A stretch of DNA of 64,000 bases, taken from assembly GCA_044426085.1 (NCBI GenBank), contig JAWXUU010000010.1, forward strand, positions 30,483 to 94,482, written 5' to 3'. The position numbers were made by a program, and so were the translations under genes. The notes below the pieces were generated by a model. The model had not been told where the DNA came from. It worked only from the letters and a program-made list of their open reading frames with translations, and made no database searches. This DNA is from JAWXUU01 sp044426085 (GTDB taxonomy: Bacteria; Bacillota; Clostridia; Christensenellales; CAMQZB01). Below are positions 7,298 through 15,470 of the stretch, piece after piece (positions within the stretch are counted from its first letter, which is position 1; the number at the start of each line of letters is the position of its first letter).

Positions 7298-9208
7298 ATG
7301 AAAAATTATAAGATTGCGGTTTTTTATGGCACATCTGAAGGCAGGGAAATTCTGAATTTTCTTGCGGATTTTTCATGCAATCTTTTCGGGTTTGTGGCAA
7401 CATCATACGCCCTTGATATGCAAATTGATAACCGCGTGAATGTTGAAGTGGGAAGGCTTACTAAGTCGGAAATGCAGAAAAAATTCGCGTGTGAAAACTT
7501 TGATTTTGTGGTGGATGCAACCCACCCATACGCCTTTGAAGTGTCAAAAAATATCAAATCAGCGTGCGAATTTGTCGGGGTGAAATATTTGCGTATTGCT
7601 CGCGAAACTGCTTGCGTAGAAAGTGAAAATGTCAGATATTTCAAAAGCATTGGTGAAGTTTGCGAGTTTTTGAATGGTGAAAACGGCAATATTTTTCTTT
7701 CAACGGGAAGTAAAAATCTTGCGGAGTTTGCGAGTTTCCTAAATGCCGAGCGGATTTTTGCAAGGGTTTTGCCTTGCGTGGAATCGCTTCAGCTTTGCGA
7801 GAGTGCGGGGATAAAAAGAAAGCACATCTTCGCCTTTGAAGGTCCATTTTCTGTCAACACCAACGTCGCAAATATCCAAAGTTCAGGCGCGGAATTTTTC
7901 GTTACAAAGCAAACGGGAAACGCGGGTGGATTTTCGCAAAAAGTGGAAGCGTGCGAAAAAACAGGTGCGTTGCTCTGCGTTATTTTGGCGGAAAATCAAC
8001 TTGAAGAAAGCGAAAACAACAGCATGACAATCGGCGGTGCAAAGGAATTTTTTGCAAACCTTTTTGGTGTTGAAATAAAAAACGCTGATGTAAAAGAAGA
8101 AACAGAAATAGAAACAAATTCTATATTTGAAAATCTCAAAACGTATCCACTCGACAGTGTGGAGAGTGTTTTTCGTGATAGAATTGCGAAAATCATGCCG
8201 TCAAACAAGTTGGCGGTTGCGCGCACGAAAAAGCGTTTCAACGCGATTGCAAAACCGCTTGACGGGCTAGGCATGCTTGAAGAAATGATTTGCAAGATTG
8301 CGGGGGCTGATGAAAATCTTGATTTGGCAAAAAAATGCACCATTGTGGCATGTGCTGATAACGGTGTTGTCGCCAATGGTGTCACACAAACGGATTCGTC
8401 GGTCACGGCGGTTGTTGCGGGGAATATTGCCAAAGGTGAAGCTAGCGTTTGTTTGATGTCTAGCGTTTGTGGCAGTGATGTTTTTCCGCTTGATGTGGGC
8501 ATGAACACAGAAGCAAGCGGGGTGAAAGTTTGCAAAACCATGCGTGGCACGCGTGATTTTTTGGTGGAAACTGCAATGGATAAGGAAGACGCGTTATCCG
8601 CCATTCTTGTTGGCATGGATGCGGTTGGGAAAGCAAAAGCAAATGGCTACAACATAATCGCGACGGGGGAAATGGGCATTGGCAACACAACAACATCAAG
8701 CGCGGTGACAGCAGTGTTGCTTGGTTTGGATGTTGAAAGCGTGACGGGCAAAGGCGCGGGACTTTCAGCTGATGGTGTTGCAAGAAAAATTCATGTTATC
8801 AAAGCGGGCATCGAAAAGCACAACCCTGATAAAGCCGATCCAATAGACGTGCTTTGCAAAATCGGTGGGCTTGATATCGCGTGCATGTGCGGTATGTTTC
8901 TTGGCGGTGGCGAAAGTGGTACAATGGTGGTTTGCGACGGATTTATTTCGGCGGTTTCCGCATTGCTTGCCAAAATGATTTGTGAAAACAGCGTTGATTT
9001 CATGCTTGCTTCCCACCTATCCAAAGAGCGCGGTGGAAAAATGTTGCTTGAAAAAATTGGAATCAATCCTATCATCCACGCAAATATGGCGCTTGGCGAA
9101 GGCACGGGCTGTGTGGCGATTTTTCCGCTTATGGATATGGCAAAAAGCGTGCTGGAAAATATGCCAAGCTTTGGCGAAATTGAAATCGAGGAGTATAAGC
9201 CGTTATGA
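7298..9208 (+). CDS. cbiJ-cobT: Fusion: precorrin-6A reductase domain + nicotinate-nucleotide:dimethylbenzimidazole phosphoribosyltransferase
   Basis: A 636-residue two-domain protein. Residues about 1-255 are CbiJ/CobK-like: YGTSEGREIL near the N-terminus, DATHPYAFEVSKNI, FARVLPCVESL, and FFVTKQTGNAGGFSQKVEA. A charged linker (about 255-285) leads to a CobT domain: DGLGMLEEMICKIAG, ACADNGVVANGVT, LDVGMN, TGEMGIGNTTTSSA, GKGAGL, LGGGESGTMV and the catalytic-glutamate loop MALGEGTGC near the C-terminus. The two enzymes act at distant steps (ring reduction and lower-ligand base activation), so the fusion is not explained by substrate handover. ATG 7298 fits GGGGG better than ATG 7295. It overlaps cobU by four bases (ATGA). 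Confidence 0.93.
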   Translation: MKNYKIAVFYGTSEGREILNFLADFSCNLFGFVATSYALDMQIDNRVNVEVGRLTKSEMQKKFACENFDFVVDATHPYAFEVSKNIKSACEFVGVKYLRIARETACVESENVRYFKSIGEVCEFLNGENGNIFLSTGSKNLAEFASFLNAERIFARVLPCVESLQLCESAGIKRKHIFAFEGPFSVNTNVANIQSSGAEFFVTKQTGNAGGFSQKVEACEKTGALLCVILAENQLEESENNSMTIGGAKEFFANLFGVEIKNADVKEETEIETNSIFENLKTYPLDSVESVFRDRIAKIMPSNKLAVARTKKRFNAIAKPLDGLGMLEEMICKIAGADENLDLAKKCTIVACADNGVVANGVTQTDSSVTAVVAGNIAKGEASVCLMSSVCGSDVFPLDVGMNTEASGVKVCKTMRGTRDFLVETAMDKEDALSAILVGMDAVGKAKANGYNIIATGEMGIGNTTTSSAVTAVLLGLDVESVTGKGAGLSADGVARKIHVIKAGIEKHNPDKADPIDVLCKIGGLDIACMCGMFLGGGESGTMVVCDGFISAVSALLAKMICENSVDFMLASHLSKERGGKMLLEKIGINPIIHANMALGEGTGCVAIFPLMDMAKSVLENMPSFGEIEIEEYKPL

Positions 9209-9795
9209 TAGCACTTTTTTATGGCGGTGCAAGCAGTGGCAAATCAAAGCTCGCGGAAGATTTCGCAGTGGCAAAAAATGCACAAGCACAACAGAATGCA
9301 GAAATACAAGAAAATGCAGAAATGCAACAGAATGCACAAGCACAACAGAATGCCGAAGCGTTGAAAAGTTTGACCTATCTTGCGACAATGCAACCCTTTG
9401 GCGATGCGGGAAAAAGGCGGATAGAAAACCACAAAAAAAAGCGTGAAGGCAAGGGTTTTGAAGTTTGCGAACAATTCACGGATATCGCAAACGCAAATGT
9501 AAACAGCGGAACAGTTCTTTTGGAATGCGTTGGAAATCTTCTTGCAAACGAGATGTTTTCTGTTGAAAATATTCCACAAAATGTCTGCGAAATCATTCTT
9601 TCGGGGATTGAAAAACTATCGCAAAAATGTGACAATCTGATAATAGTTTCAAGCGACCTTTCAGGCGGCTGTGAAAATCCAACGGCAGAAACGCTTGAAT
9701 ATATAAACAATATGCAAAAGATAAACAGCGGCATATGCGAAATTTGCAACGAAGTTTACCGCGTTTGCGTTGGCATTGCAATAAAGCAAAAATAA
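9205..9795 (+). CDS. cobU: Adenosylcobinamide kinase / adenosylcobinamide-phosphate guanylyltransferase with repeat insertion
   Basis: A 196-residue CobU. The P-loop GGASSGKS (about 7-14) is followed by AED, then a 28-residue low-complexity insertion (about 25-52) made of NAQAQQ/NAEIQE/NAEMQQ units, then the family motif TYLATMQPFGDAGKRRIENHKKKR, a conserved ECVGNLLANEM, and the C-terminal IIVSSDLSGGC..NSGICEICNEVYRV. CobU normally has no such insertion between strand 1 and the substrate-binding motif. The enzyme phosphorylates adenosylcobinamide and then attaches GMP. Its start overlaps cobT (ATGA). The stop codon is followed by A-rich degenerate repeats up to cobS. Confidence 0.88.
   Translation: MIALFYGGASSGKSKLAEDFAVAKNAQAQQNAEIQENAEMQQNAQAQQNAEALKSLTYLATMQPFGDAGKRRIENHKKKREGKGFEVCEQFTDIANANVNSGTVLLECVGNLLANEMFSVENIPQNVCEIILSGIEKLSQKCDNLIIVSSDLSGGCENPTAETLEYINNMQKINSGICEICNEVYRVCVGIAIKQK
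9277..9360 (+). repeat. In-frame 18 bp tandem repeat inside cobU
   Basis: Four copies plus a remnant of an 18 bp unit, the first and fourth copies both AATGCACAAGCACAACAG, encode six-residue units NAQAQQ, NAEIQE, NAEMQQ, NAQAQQ, NAEA. The period is a multiple of three, so copy-number change keeps the frame. Confidence 0.9.
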
Positions 9796-9898
9796 AGCGA
9801 AAAGCAGAAATAAAAAATAAAAATAAAGAAAGGCTATAAGCAACAGCCTAAAATATAAAAAACTCAAAGCACAGCTGTGCAAACAAATTGGAGATAAC

Positions 9899-10666
9899 AT
9901 GAAAAACATATTTTCATCACTAGCAATCGCATTTGCGATGTATTCAAAAATTCCTATGCCAAGGGTGAATTGGGATAAGTCACGCATGAAATACGTGATG
10001 ATTTTCTTTCCGCTTGTTGGGGTTGTTGTTGGTGGGTGTGTTTTTGGAATGATTCTGGTGGCGGATATATTTGGTATGTCCCAATTGCTCCTTGCGTGCA
10101 TTTCAACTGTTGTTCCCATAATTATCACGGGGGGAATTCACTTCGACGGATATATGGATACTGTCGACGCGATATCTTCATATGCCGAAAAAGAAAGAAA
10201 ACTTGAGATTTTGAAAGACCCACACGTCGGTGCGTTTGGGGTTATTTATGCCATTGTGTACGTTGTGATTTTTGTTGGCGGTATGTTCGCATTGCTGGAT
10301 AGCAAACAAGGGATTGTGGCGGTTTCGCTCGCGTTTGTTTTGTCGCGTTGTTTGTCAGCGATTTCCGCTTGTAACTTCAAGTCGGCAAATTGTGGCAGTC
10401 TTTCAACTTTTAAAGATGCAAGCGAGAAGAGCATTTGCAACGCTTGTTTGTTTTCGTTTTTCGCAGTTCTCGTTGGGCTGTTTGGATTTTTTTCAAGCTG
10501 GTTTGGCGTTGTGGTTGTGGCGGTTCAGCTGTTGTGGCTTGGGGTTTACAGAATCAGAATCTACAAAATTTTTGGTGGCGTCACGGGTGACACTGCGGGG
10601 TATTTCTTGCAGATTGCAGAGCTGTTGTCGGTTGTGGGCGTTGCGATTTTGGCGGTGTTCATATGA
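9899..10666 (+). CDS. cobS: Adenosylcobinamide-GDP ribazoletransferase (cobalamin synthase)
   Basis: A 255-residue integral membrane enzyme joining adenosylcobinamide-GDP with alpha-ribazole (phosphate). Typical segments are the N-terminal FAMYSKIPMPRVNW, GGIHFDGYMDTVDAISSYAEKERKLEILKDPHVGAFG (the metal-binding DGxxDxxDA-like loop is here DGYMDTVDA) and the C-terminal GGVTGDTAGYFLQIAELL. Several hydrophobic segments alternate along the protein. ATG 9899 lies behind GGAGATAAC. It overlaps the next small gene by four bases. Confidence 0.95.
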   Translation: MKNIFSSLAIAFAMYSKIPMPRVNWDKSRMKYVMIFFPLVGVVVGGCVFGMILVADIFGMSQLLLACISTVVPIIITGGIHFDGYMDTVDAISSYAEKERKLEILKDPHVGAFGVIYAIVYVVIFVGGMFALLDSKQGIVAVSLAFVLSRCLSAISACNFKSANCGSLSTFKDASEKSICNACLFSFFAVLVGLFGFFSSWFGVVVVAVQLLWLGVYRIRIYKIFGGVTGDTAGYFLQIAELLSVVGVAILAVFI

Positions 10667-10992
10667 TTATGATAACGGGCAAAGTGGGAAGTGGCAAAAA
10701 CGCGTTCGCTGTTGAAAAGTTTGGCGGAAAAGTGGAAAACTGCTTTTTTCTCACACGGTTTTTGCTTGAAAACCTAAACCAAACAAACCGTGAACAAGTG
10801 AAAATTCAAGCGTTGGAAAGTGCAGTGCAATTTAAAATCGCAATTTGTGACGAGCTTGGTTGCAGGGTTTCGCCAATGGACAAATTTCAGTTGTTGCAAA
10901 CAGAAACGAACGGCGAAATTGCTTGCGAGATTGCAAGGGTGGCAAGTGAAGTTTATCTTGTGGAAAACGCTGTGGGGGTGAAAATCAAATGA
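10663..10992 (+). CDS. Short CobU-like protein (P-loop plus C-terminal CobU motif)
   Basis: A 109-residue protein starting with a P-loop MIMITGKVGSGKNAFA (GKVGSGKN at about 6-13). The region after it lacks the central CobU substrate motifs, and the C-terminus (IAICDELGCRVSPMDKFQLL, then EIARVASEVYLVENAVGVKIK) resembles the VSNEVGxGIVP..ADEVYLV end of CobU. Similar short CobU-like proteins are annotated beside cobS in other clostridia. With a full-length cobU 0.9 kb upstream, it may be a paralogue with a partial or regulatory role. It overlaps cobS and cobC by four bases on either side, so it is probably translated. Confidence 0.75.
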   Translation: MIMITGKVGSGKNAFAVEKFGGKVENCFFLTRFLLENLNQTNREQVKIQALESAVQFKIAICDELGCRVSPMDKFQLLQTETNGEIACEIARVASEVYLVENAVGVKIK

Positions 10993-11561
10993 TAATTTAT
11001 CTTTTTCGCCACGGCGAAACCGCGGGCAACAAACTCCGCAAATACATCGGCAAAACCGACGAATGCGTTTCGCAATGTGGGATAGAAGAATTGAAAAGCA
11101 AAGGCAAGACCGCAGTTGACATGCTGTTTGTTTCACCAAGAAAGCGTTGCTTGCAAACGGCGGAAATTTTGATTGCTTGCGACAGCGAAAAAGTGGTTGA
11201 AGAAAAGCTTGCAGAATGCGACTTTGGCGACTTTGAAAACAAAAGCTATATCGACCTTGAAAACGATAAAAACTATATCAAGTGGGTGGAAAACAACTGC
11301 CGTGGCGAGATTCCAAACGGCGAAAGTATGGAAAGTTTTTCACAGCGAACAACAGACGGTTTTTACGCCTGCCTTGCAAAAGCGTGCAAAGCAAAGGCGA
11401 AAGAAATCGCAATCGTGTGCCACGGCGGAAGTATCATGGCGATTATGACCAACCTTTTCGGCGGTGATTTTTATTCGCACATGGTGAAAAATGGCGAATG
11501 TGTCAAATTGCAGATGACTTGCAACAGTGGCGAAATGGATTTTGAAAAAGCTGAAAGATAA
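10989..11561 (+). CDS. cobC: Alpha-ribazole phosphatase / histidine phosphatase family
   Basis: A 190-residue histidine phosphatase. The catalytic RHGET occurs at residues 7-11, with a second conserved core SPRKRCLQTAEIL, the ELAECDFGDFENKSY motif, and the distal catalytic VCHGGSI. In this operon the natural role is dephosphorylating alpha-ribazole 5'-phosphate or adenosylcobalamin 5'-phosphate, the final step of nucleotide loop assembly; broader phosphatase activity cannot be excluded. The gene starts in a four-base overlap with the mini-cobU and its stop codon lies in a tandem duplication. Confidence 0.9.
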   Translation: MIIYLFRHGETAGNKLRKYIGKTDECVSQCGIEELKSKGKTAVDMLFVSPRKRCLQTAEILIACDSEKVVEEKLAECDFGDFENKSYIDLENDKNYIKWVENNCRGEIPNGESMESFSQRTTDGFYACLAKACKAKAKEIAIVCHGGSIMAIMTNLFGGDFYSHMVKNGECVKLQMTCNSGEMDFEKAER

Positions 11562-11640
11562 AAAGCTGAAATATAAAATCAAAAACATAAGAAATCAGAA
11601 ACATAAAATCAGAAACATAAAATCAAAAACATAAGAAATT
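11546..11640 (+). repeat. Degenerate A-rich tandem repeats spanning the cobC stop codon
   Basis: The end of cobC (AAAAGCTGAAAGATA) is repeated as AAAAGCTGAAATATA, then passes into 14 bp units of the form AAATCAGAAACATA (three copies) up to cbiB. They fill the 94 bp intergenic gap. Confidence 0.75.
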
Positions 11641-11655
11641 GGAATATAAAAAATT

Positions 11656-12648
11656 ATGACAGAAATAATAATGCAAATATTGCTCCTTTCCACCATTGCG
11701 GTTGTCGTGGGGTATGTGATAGATATGATAATCGGCGACCCGCATTTTTTGGTGCACCCCGTTGTTTTGATGGGGGCGGTGATTTCCGCTTGTGAAAAGG
11801 TGTTTCGCAAGGTGTTTCCAAAAACCAAAGCGGGAGAACACTTCGGTGGATTTTTGACAGTTGTTGTCACGATAATCCTTTCGGGTGGCGTTTCGCTTGG
11901 GATTTTGTGGGTTGCGTATAAAATATCCCCGTGGCTATATTTGGGGCTAGAAAGTTTGATGTGCTGGCAAATTCTCGCGACAAAATCGCTGAAAGTGGAA
12001 AGCATGAAAGTTTTCACCGCCCTTGAAAATGGCAATCTTGCGGAGGGCAGAAAATACCTTTCTTATATCGTGGGCAGAGACACAGAAAACCTCGACGAAG
12101 CGGGGATTGTTAAAGCGGCGGTGGAAACCGTTGCGGAAAACACTGCGGACGGCGTGATTGCGCCCATGCTTGCAATCTTGATTGGTGGCGCACCGCTCGG
12201 CTTTATTTATAAGGCGGTGAACACTTGCGATTCGATGATAGGCTACAAAAACGAAAAATATAAACACTTTGGCACGTTTGGGGCAAGGCTTGATGACTTT
12301 TGCAACTTCTTGCCATCCCGACTTTCCGCATTATTGCTTGTGGATAGTGCTTGGCTTTGCAAATATAATTGGAAAAACGCGCTGAAAATTTGGAAGCGTG
12401 ACAGGCGAAATCATCACTCGCCAAACTCCGCCCAAACGGAATCGGCGGTTGCGGGCGCACTTGAAATTTGCCTTGCTGGCGACGCGGTTTACGGCGGTGT
12501 GTTGAAGAAAAAACCAACAATCGGCGACGAAATCCGCAAAATTGAAATCGCCGACATCAAAAGGGCAAACAAACTTATGCAAGTTGCAAGCGTTTGGTGC
12601 TTGTTTTGGGTGGTGGCAATAAAACTCGCGATTTTATTTATTTTATAG
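11656..12648 (+). CDS. cbiB: Adenosylcobinamide-phosphate synthase
   Basis: A 330-residue membrane enzyme attaching aminopropanol (phosphate) to adenosylcobyric acid. Diagnostic segments are YVIDMIIGDPHFLVHPVVLMGAVI at the N-terminus, YIVGRDTENLDEAGIVKAAVETVAEN in the middle, then TADGVIAPM, NTCDSMIGYKNEKYKHFGTFGARLDD, and HHSPNSAQTESAVAGAL. Hydrophobic helices occur at both ends. The start ATG 11656 has only a weak ribosome binding site; ATG 11671 is an alternative. It is followed seven bases later by cobD, which supplies its substrate. Confidence 0.95.
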   Translation: MTEIIMQILLLSTIAVVVGYVIDMIIGDPHFLVHPVVLMGAVISACEKVFRKVFPKTKAGEHFGGFLTVVVTIILSGGVSLGILWVAYKISPWLYLGLESLMCWQILATKSLKVESMKVFTALENGNLAEGRKYLSYIVGRDTENLDEAGIVKAAVETVAENTADGVIAPMLAILIGGAPLGFIYKAVNTCDSMIGYKNEKYKHFGTFGARLDDFCNFLPSRLSALLLVDSAWLCKYNWKNALKIWKRDRRNHHSPNSAQTESAVAGALEICLAGDAVYGGVLKKKPTIGDEIRKIEIADIKRANKLMQVASVWCLFWVVAIKLAILFIL

Positions 12649-12655
12649 GAGAATT

Positions 12656-13687
12656 ATGCAATATAAACACGGTGGCGACATATTTGAAAGTACAAGTTTG
12701 TTGGACTTTTCAATAAATATAAATCCCCTTGGCATGCCAAAAGAAATTGCCACGGCGCTTGTTGCGGCGGTTGCGGGTGCGGATGTTTATCCCGATTACA
12801 AATGCCGAAAGCTCAGCGGTCTGCTGGGGGCAAAGCACGGCGTTTCTGAAAGCCAAATTGTGATTGGCAATGGCGCATCGGAAATCATTTGCGCAGTTTC
12901 GCGATTGGGGTTTAAAACCGCAGTTGTGATTCAGCCGACTTTTTCGGAATATAAAACGGCGCTTGAAACTTCAGGGGTGGAAGTTTGCGATTATATCATG
13001 GGTGAAAACCTTGAATTTGGCGTTCAAGACGCGAAAAAAATACCGCAATGCGACGTTTGTTTTTTGTGCAATCCCAACAACCCAACGGGCAAGTTTGCGG
13101 GCGCGGATGCCGTGCGCGCACTTGCAACGCACTTGCAAAGCTTTGGGGGCACGCTTGTTTTGGACGAGTGCTTTATTGATTTTGTGGCTGATGGGGTAAG
13201 TGGGATTCAACTTTTTGAAACTTGCAAAAACATAATAATAATTCGCGCGTTCACGAAAATTTTCGCAATGGCGGGGGTAAGGCTTGGATATGCAATATGC
13301 AGTTGCGAAAATGTTGCGCAAAGTTTGCAAACGCAATTGCCCATGTGGAATGTTTCCCACCTAGCGCAAAAAGCGGGTGAAACGGCGATTGAAAAGTGCG
13401 ACGATTTTGGGGGCATGCTGGAAGTTGTTGCAAGTGGCAGAAGATATCTTGAAAACAGCTTGTTGTTTTTTGGATTTAAAGTTTATATCAGCGATGCGAA
13501 TTTCATACTTTTCGAAACGGATTTTGATTTGAAAACCCCACTGCTTGCAAAGGGGATTTTGATTCGCGACGCGTCGAATTTTGTGGGGCTAAGAAAAAAC
13601 ATGTTCCGCGTTTGCGTTGCAACAATGGAAAAAAATCAATCGCTTATAAGGGCGATTGTTGAAGTTATGATTGAAAGGAGCGAGTGA
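12656..13687 (+). CDS. cobD: Threonine-phosphate decarboxylase (CobD-type PLP enzyme)
   Basis: A 343-residue fold type I PLP enzyme related to histidinol-phosphate aminotransferase. It shows the YKHGGDIFE start typical of CobD, IGNGASEIICAV, FLCNPNNPTGKF, VLDECFIDF and the PLP-lysine region RAFTKIFAMAGVRLGYAIC. Its neighbours cbiB and cobQ argue for threonine-phosphate decarboxylation to (R)-1-aminopropan-2-ol phosphate rather than histidine synthesis. The start lies behind AGGAGAATT, and the stop overlaps the region just before the cobQ start. Confidence 0.9.
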   Translation: MQYKHGGDIFESTSLLDFSININPLGMPKEIATALVAAVAGADVYPDYKCRKLSGLLGAKHGVSESQIVIGNGASEIICAVSRLGFKTAVVIQPTFSEYKTALETSGVEVCDYIMGENLEFGVQDAKKIPQCDVCFLCNPNNPTGKFAGADAVRALATHLQSFGGTLVLDECFIDFVADGVSGIQLFETCKNIIIIRAFTKIFAMAGVRLGYAICSCENVAQSLQTQLPMWNVSHLAQKAGETAIEKCDDFGGMLEVVASGRRYLENSLLFFGFKVYISDANFILFETDFDLKTPLLAKGILIRDASNFVGLRKNMFRVCVATMEKNQSLIRAIVEVMIERSE

Positions 13688-13688
13688 T

Positions 13689-15152
13689 ATGCCAGCAAAA
13701 CCAATAATGATTCAAGGCACAATGTCAAACGCCGGCAAAAGCTTGCTCACGGCGGGGCTTTGCAGGGTGCTAACCAACATGGGATATAACGTTGCGCCCT
13801 TCAAATCGCAAAATATGGCGCTTAATTCATTCATCACCAAAGATGGCGAAGAAATGGGCAGGGCACAAGTGGTTCAAGCGGAAGCGTGCAAAAAACAGCC
13901 TTCTGCGCTGATGAACCCAATACTTCTGAAGCCGACAACAGATGTGGGCTCGCAAGTGATTGTGGGTGGCAAATCAATCGGGAACTACAGTGCTGTGGAA
14001 TATTTCAAAATGAAAAAAACGCTGATTCCCGACATCATGAAAGCCTACAACCAATTGGCGAGCGAAAACGATATCATCGTTATCGAAGGTGCGGGCTCGC
14101 CGGCGGAAATCAATCTGAAAACGCAAGATATCGTGAATATGGGCATGGCAGAAATGGTTGATGCCCCCGTTTTGCTTGTTGGCGACATAGATCGCGGTGG
14201 TGTTTTCGCTCAGCTTTACGGCACAGTTGAACTGCTTGAACAATCGGAAAAAGACAGAATAAAAGGTCTTATAATCAACAAGTTCCGCGGTGATAAAAGC
14301 ATACTTCAAAGCGGACTTACAATGCTTGAAAATCTCACAAACAAACCTGTTGTGGGGGTTGTGCCATTTGCGAAAGTGGATATCGATGACGAAGATTCGC
14401 TGTCGCAAAGGATAATGCCAAACTCACAAATAAAAGATATCGATATCGCGATAATAAGATTGCCACGCATGTCCAATTTCACCGACTTTGCGGTTTTTGA
14501 GCGTTTCGAAAGCCTTTCGGTGCGATATGTTGAAAAGGTGAGCGACCTGAAAAATCCCGACCTTATCATAATCCCCGGCACAAAATCGACCATTGAAGAC
14601 TTGAAGTGGCTGAAAACGAGTGGTTTTGAATCGCTAGTTTCCAAGCACGTATCTTCAGGCGGTGGGCTTTTTGGTGTTTGCGGTGGATATCAAATGCTTG
14701 GCAAAAGCATAGAAGATAAAGTTGGCGTTGAAGGTGGCGGAAGCGTTATTGGGCTTGGATTTTTGGATATCCACACCGTTTTCGAAAGCGAAAAGCATAC
14801 CACGCAAGTCGCGGGAAGATTGGATAGCGTCGGCGGAATTTTCGCGTGCCTTTCGGGTTGCGAGTTTTCGGGATACGAAATCCACAACGGCAAATCGTCA
14901 ACGGATAAAAACATTATTGCAAACGGCAATGTTTATGGAAGCTACATCCACGGCATCTTCGATGGCGGAAACATCGCCCGCGACATGCTTTACGCAATCG
15001 CAAAAAGCAAAAACATAACAGTCGACCTTGAAAATTTCGACGAACTAGCATATAAAGATTCCCAATATGAAAAATTAGCAAAAGTGATTGAAGATTCCGT
15101 TGATATTGGGGAAGTTTTGAGGATTATTGGGGTGAATGGGAACGAGTGTTGA
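13689..15152 (+). CDS. cobQ: Cobyric acid synthase (glutamine-hydrolysing)
   Basis: A 487-residue enzyme that amidates the b, d, e and g side chains. The N-terminal ATPase-like domain has IMIQGTMSNAGKSLLTAGLCR (P-loop variant), PFKSQNMALNSF, and EMGRAQVVQAEAC, all diagnostic. The amidotransferase domain has IPGTKSTIEDLKWL, the nucleophile region GVCGGYQMLG and GSYIHGIFD near the C-terminus. Start chosen at ATG 13689, eight bases after AAAGGAG; the ATG at 13671 lies inside cobD. Last gene of the cobalamin operon; a palindromic repeat follows. Confidence 0.96.
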   Translation: MPAKPIMIQGTMSNAGKSLLTAGLCRVLTNMGYNVAPFKSQNMALNSFITKDGEEMGRAQVVQAEACKKQPSALMNPILLKPTTDVGSQVIVGGKSIGNYSAVEYFKMKKTLIPDIMKAYNQLASENDIIVIEGAGSPAEINLKTQDIVNMGMAEMVDAPVLLVGDIDRGGVFAQLYGTVELLEQSEKDRIKGLIINKFRGDKSILQSGLTMLENLTNKPVVGVVPFAKVDIDDEDSLSQRIMPNSQIKDIDIAIIRLPRMSNFTDFAVFERFESLSVRYVEKVSDLKNPDLIIIPGTKSTIEDLKWLKTSGFESLVSKHVSSGGGLFGVCGGYQMLGKSIEDKVGVEGGGSVIGLGFLDIHTVFESEKHTTQVAGRLDSVGGIFACLSGCEFSGYEIHNGKSSTDKNIIANGNVYGSYIHGIFDGGNIARDMLYAIAKSKNITVDLENFDELAYKDSQYEKLAKVIEDSVDIGEVLRIIGVNGNEC

Positions 15153-15391
15153 TTGATACAAATTTCTGCACCAGTTTTTTTTAAAAGTGAAAAGTGAAAA
15201 GTGAAAAGTGAAAATTGTGGTAATGCACTCGCGTTGCTCGTGCTTTCAATTTTTAAGTCTTTTTATATTAATAGATTGTTAATGTTAAATCGTTTGATTA
15301 CTTGTAGCCAAATATAATTGAAATGCATGTAGCGATAGCGGAATGCCTTACCACAATTTTCACTTTTCACTTTTCACTTTTCACTTTTCAA
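15150..15391. repeat. Heptamer-armed palindromic element, copy B (core type 2)
   Basis: The arms are four AAAAGTG heptamers on the left (15182-15212) and the complementary CACTTTT heptamers on the right (15358-15390), enclosing AATTGTGGTAATGCA and TGCCTTACCACAATT. The core (about 15250-15335) is the reverse complement of that in the copy at 40668-40870. An outer box GATACAAATTTCTGCACC lies at 15154-15172. It fills the gap between cobQ and the next promoter. Confidence 0.85.
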
Positions 15392-15401
15392 AATTTTTTC
15401 C

Positions 15402-15430
15402 TTGACAAAACATCAATTTGCATGTATCAT
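15402..15430 (+). promoter_or_regulatory. Sigma-A promoter of lipoprotein gene
   Basis: TTGACA (15402-15407), 17 bp spacer, TATCAT (15425-15430), directly outside the right arm of repeat copy B. Confidence 0.75.
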
Positions 15431-15470
15431 ATTTGTATTACGATTTTGCGAAGGCAATATAAGGAGAAAG

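Noticed and set aside
10663..10992. Mini-CobU as a pseudogene of cobU
   Set aside because: Open frame intact, four-base overlaps with both neighbours, and P-loop preserved; treated as a real gene.
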